Below are positions 5,686 through 6,293 of a DNA stretch of 6,293 nucleotides, in pieces. The notes beneath the pieces were generated by a model. It saw only the letters and a program-made list of their open reading frames with translations, was not told the DNA's origin and ran no database searches. Location: positions 1 through 6,293 of the forward strand of contig CALGOL010000529.1 in the NCBI GenBank assembly GCA_937960755.1, in the 5' to 3' direction. The first letter of the stretch is position 1; the number at the start of each line of letters is the position of its first letter. A program made the translations under genes and the position numbers. The stretch is from an uncultured Azospirillum sp. (GTDB lineage: Bacteria > Pseudomonadota > Alphaproteobacteria > Azospirillales > Azospirillaceae).

Positions 5686-5715
5686 TGACCGGATTCGCTT
5701 TGTGACCGGATTCGC
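5686..5715 (+). repeat. 13-base direct repeat in the nusA-ylxR gap
   Basis: TGACCGGATTCGC occurs at 5686-5698 and again at 5703-5715, separated by TTTG, giving a 17-base period. It starts 21 bases after the nusA stop. It may be a slippage duplication or a pair of binding sites; nothing else in the window repeats it in the same form. The whole gap from 5665 to 5769 holds no other evident element apart from the ribosome-binding site. Confidence 0.7.
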
Positions 5716-5754
5716 GCTATGCTTGGCGGCGCCGCGGATGCGGGCGCTGCGGAA

Positions 5755-5761
5755 GGGGAGG
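5755..5761 (+). promoter_or_regulatory. Strong Shine-Dalgarno of the ylxR-like gene
   Basis: GGGGAGG lies 8 bases before ATG at 5770. An in-frame ATG at 5719 would add 17 residues but has no purine tract at a proper distance. This site therefore sets the start at 5770. Confidence 0.75.
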
Positions 5762-5769
5762 CGGAAATC

Positions 5770-6293
5770 ATGACCGATCCTTCCGAACGGACGGTTGATG
5801 TTGCAGACGGCGGGTTGGAAGACGGCAGGCTGGAAGATGATGGGTTGCCGCCCGTGGTCGAAGAGAAGGAAAGCGGTCCCAGGCGGCGTTGCGTCGCCAC
5901 CGGCCGGGTGGGAGACAAAGACGGCATGATCCGTTTCGTCGTCTCGCCTGATGGCGGTGTGGTCGCGGACCTGGAGGAGCGGCTGCCCGGCCGCGGCATG
6001 TGGGTTTCAGCCGACGCCGAAGCGTTGGCTTTGGCGGTGCGTCGTGGCGCTTTCTCTAAGGCGGCGCGGCGGCGGTTGCAGGTTCCCGCCGATCTGGCGG
6101 CGCAGGTGGAAAAGTTGCTCGAGCGGCGCTGTCTGGACCGAATCGGTTTGGCGCGCCGGGCCGGGCAGTTGATCGCCGGCTATGAGAAGGTGCGCGAGGC
6201 GCTGAAAAGCGGCCGAGTCGGGCGTTCAGGGCCGCCGGCCCTGTTGGTGGAGGCGGCCGACGGTTCGCCCGACCAGCGCGGCAAGGTGACGGC
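5770..6293 (+). CDS. YlxR (DUF448)-L7Ae fusion RNA-binding protein, 3' end outside window
   Basis: From ATG at 5770 the frame runs open to the window edge, giving 174 codons without a stop. After an acidic, low-complexity N-terminus (about 1-35), a YlxR/DUF448 domain (about 36-105) shows GPRRRCVATGR with C41, MIRFVVSPDG, LPGRGMWVSA and FSKAARRRLQVP. A second domain from about residue 121 (CLDRIGLARRAGQLIAGYEKVREALKSGR, then ALLVEAADG) matches the L7Ae-like RNA-binding fold. This two-domain arrangement is common in alphaproteobacteria; in Firmicutes the two parts are separate genes (ylxR and ylxQ) between nusA and infB. A short insertion, GRSGPP (151-156), precedes the ALLVEA strand. The role is RNA binding, poorly defined, probably ribosome- or transcription-linked. 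It follows nusA by 105 bases, and infB would be expected downstream. Identification is firm; the C-terminus cannot be seen. Confidence 0.92.
   Translation, partial: MTDPSERTVDVADGGLEDGRLEDDGLPPVVEEKESGPRRRCVATGRVGDKDGMIRFVVSPDGGVVADLEERLPGRGMWVSADAEALALAVRRGAFSKAARRRLQVPADLAAQVEKLLERRCLDRIGLARRAGQLIAGYEKVREALKSGRVGRSGPPALLVEAADGSPDQRGKVT

Noticed and set aside
5670..5688. Small inverted repeat TCAGG...CCTGA after nusA as a terminator
   Set aside because: Only five pairs with a nine-base loop and no T-run, in the middle of a conserved operon; too weak to call.
5719..5769. Upstream in-frame ATG as the start of the YlxR-like gene
   Set aside because: No Shine-Dalgarno precedes it, whereas ATG at 5770 has GGGGAGG at 8 bases; the 17 extra residues are low-complexity Ala/Gly/Glu.

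Overview
The window looks like one end of a draft-assembly contig from a GC-rich alphaproteobacterium. The best guess is a member of the Rhodospirillales, based on the style of the NusA, RimP and YlxR/L7Ae proteins and the alphaproteobacterial look of the SH3 and lysine 2,3-aminomutase-like proteins; this placement is inference. The first 45 bases are not genomic. They match the 3' part of the Illumina P5/TruSeq universal adapter, so the contig breaks here and the first gene has lost its 5' end.

Layout, left to right: (1) 1-45, adapter. (2) 46-560, plus strand, the 3' part of a bacterial SH3-domain protein, probably exported. (3) 569-1606, minus strand, a compact radical-SAM lysine 2,3-aminomutase-like enzyme, convergent with the SH3 gene with only 8 bases between stops. 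(4) 1607-1904, a divergent intergenic region with an AT-rich patch, two interleaved inverted repeats and a -10-like box. (5) 1905-3305, plus strand, a nitronate monooxygenase/2-nitropropane dioxygenase-family flavoprotein with a cysteine-rich C-terminal extension; a good Shine-Dalgarno supports a TTG start. (6) 3306-3550, a leader region holding a GC hairpin, a promoter candidate, a textbook intrinsic terminator upstream of rimP, and a further hairpin. (7) 3551-4051 rimP, 4153-5664 nusA, and 5770 to the window end a YlxR-L7Ae fusion cut by the window edge. This is the conserved rimP-nusA-ylxR(-infB) translation/transcription operon; infB would be expected next.

The last three genes work together: RimP matures the 30S subunit, NusA controls elongation, pausing, termination and antitermination, and the YlxR/L7Ae protein is an RNA-binding companion. 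The intrinsic terminator about 90 bases before rimP suggests attenuation, a leader-derived small RNA, or simply the end of the upstream transcript. The other genes are single metabolic or accessory genes with no evident link to each other.

I see no tRNA, rRNA, CRISPR array, insertion sequence or prophage gene, and no clearly new multi-gene system. The points most worth a second look are the rimP leader, the cysteine cluster of the flavoprotein, the hybrid residue pattern of the aminomutase-like enzyme, and the adapter contamination.
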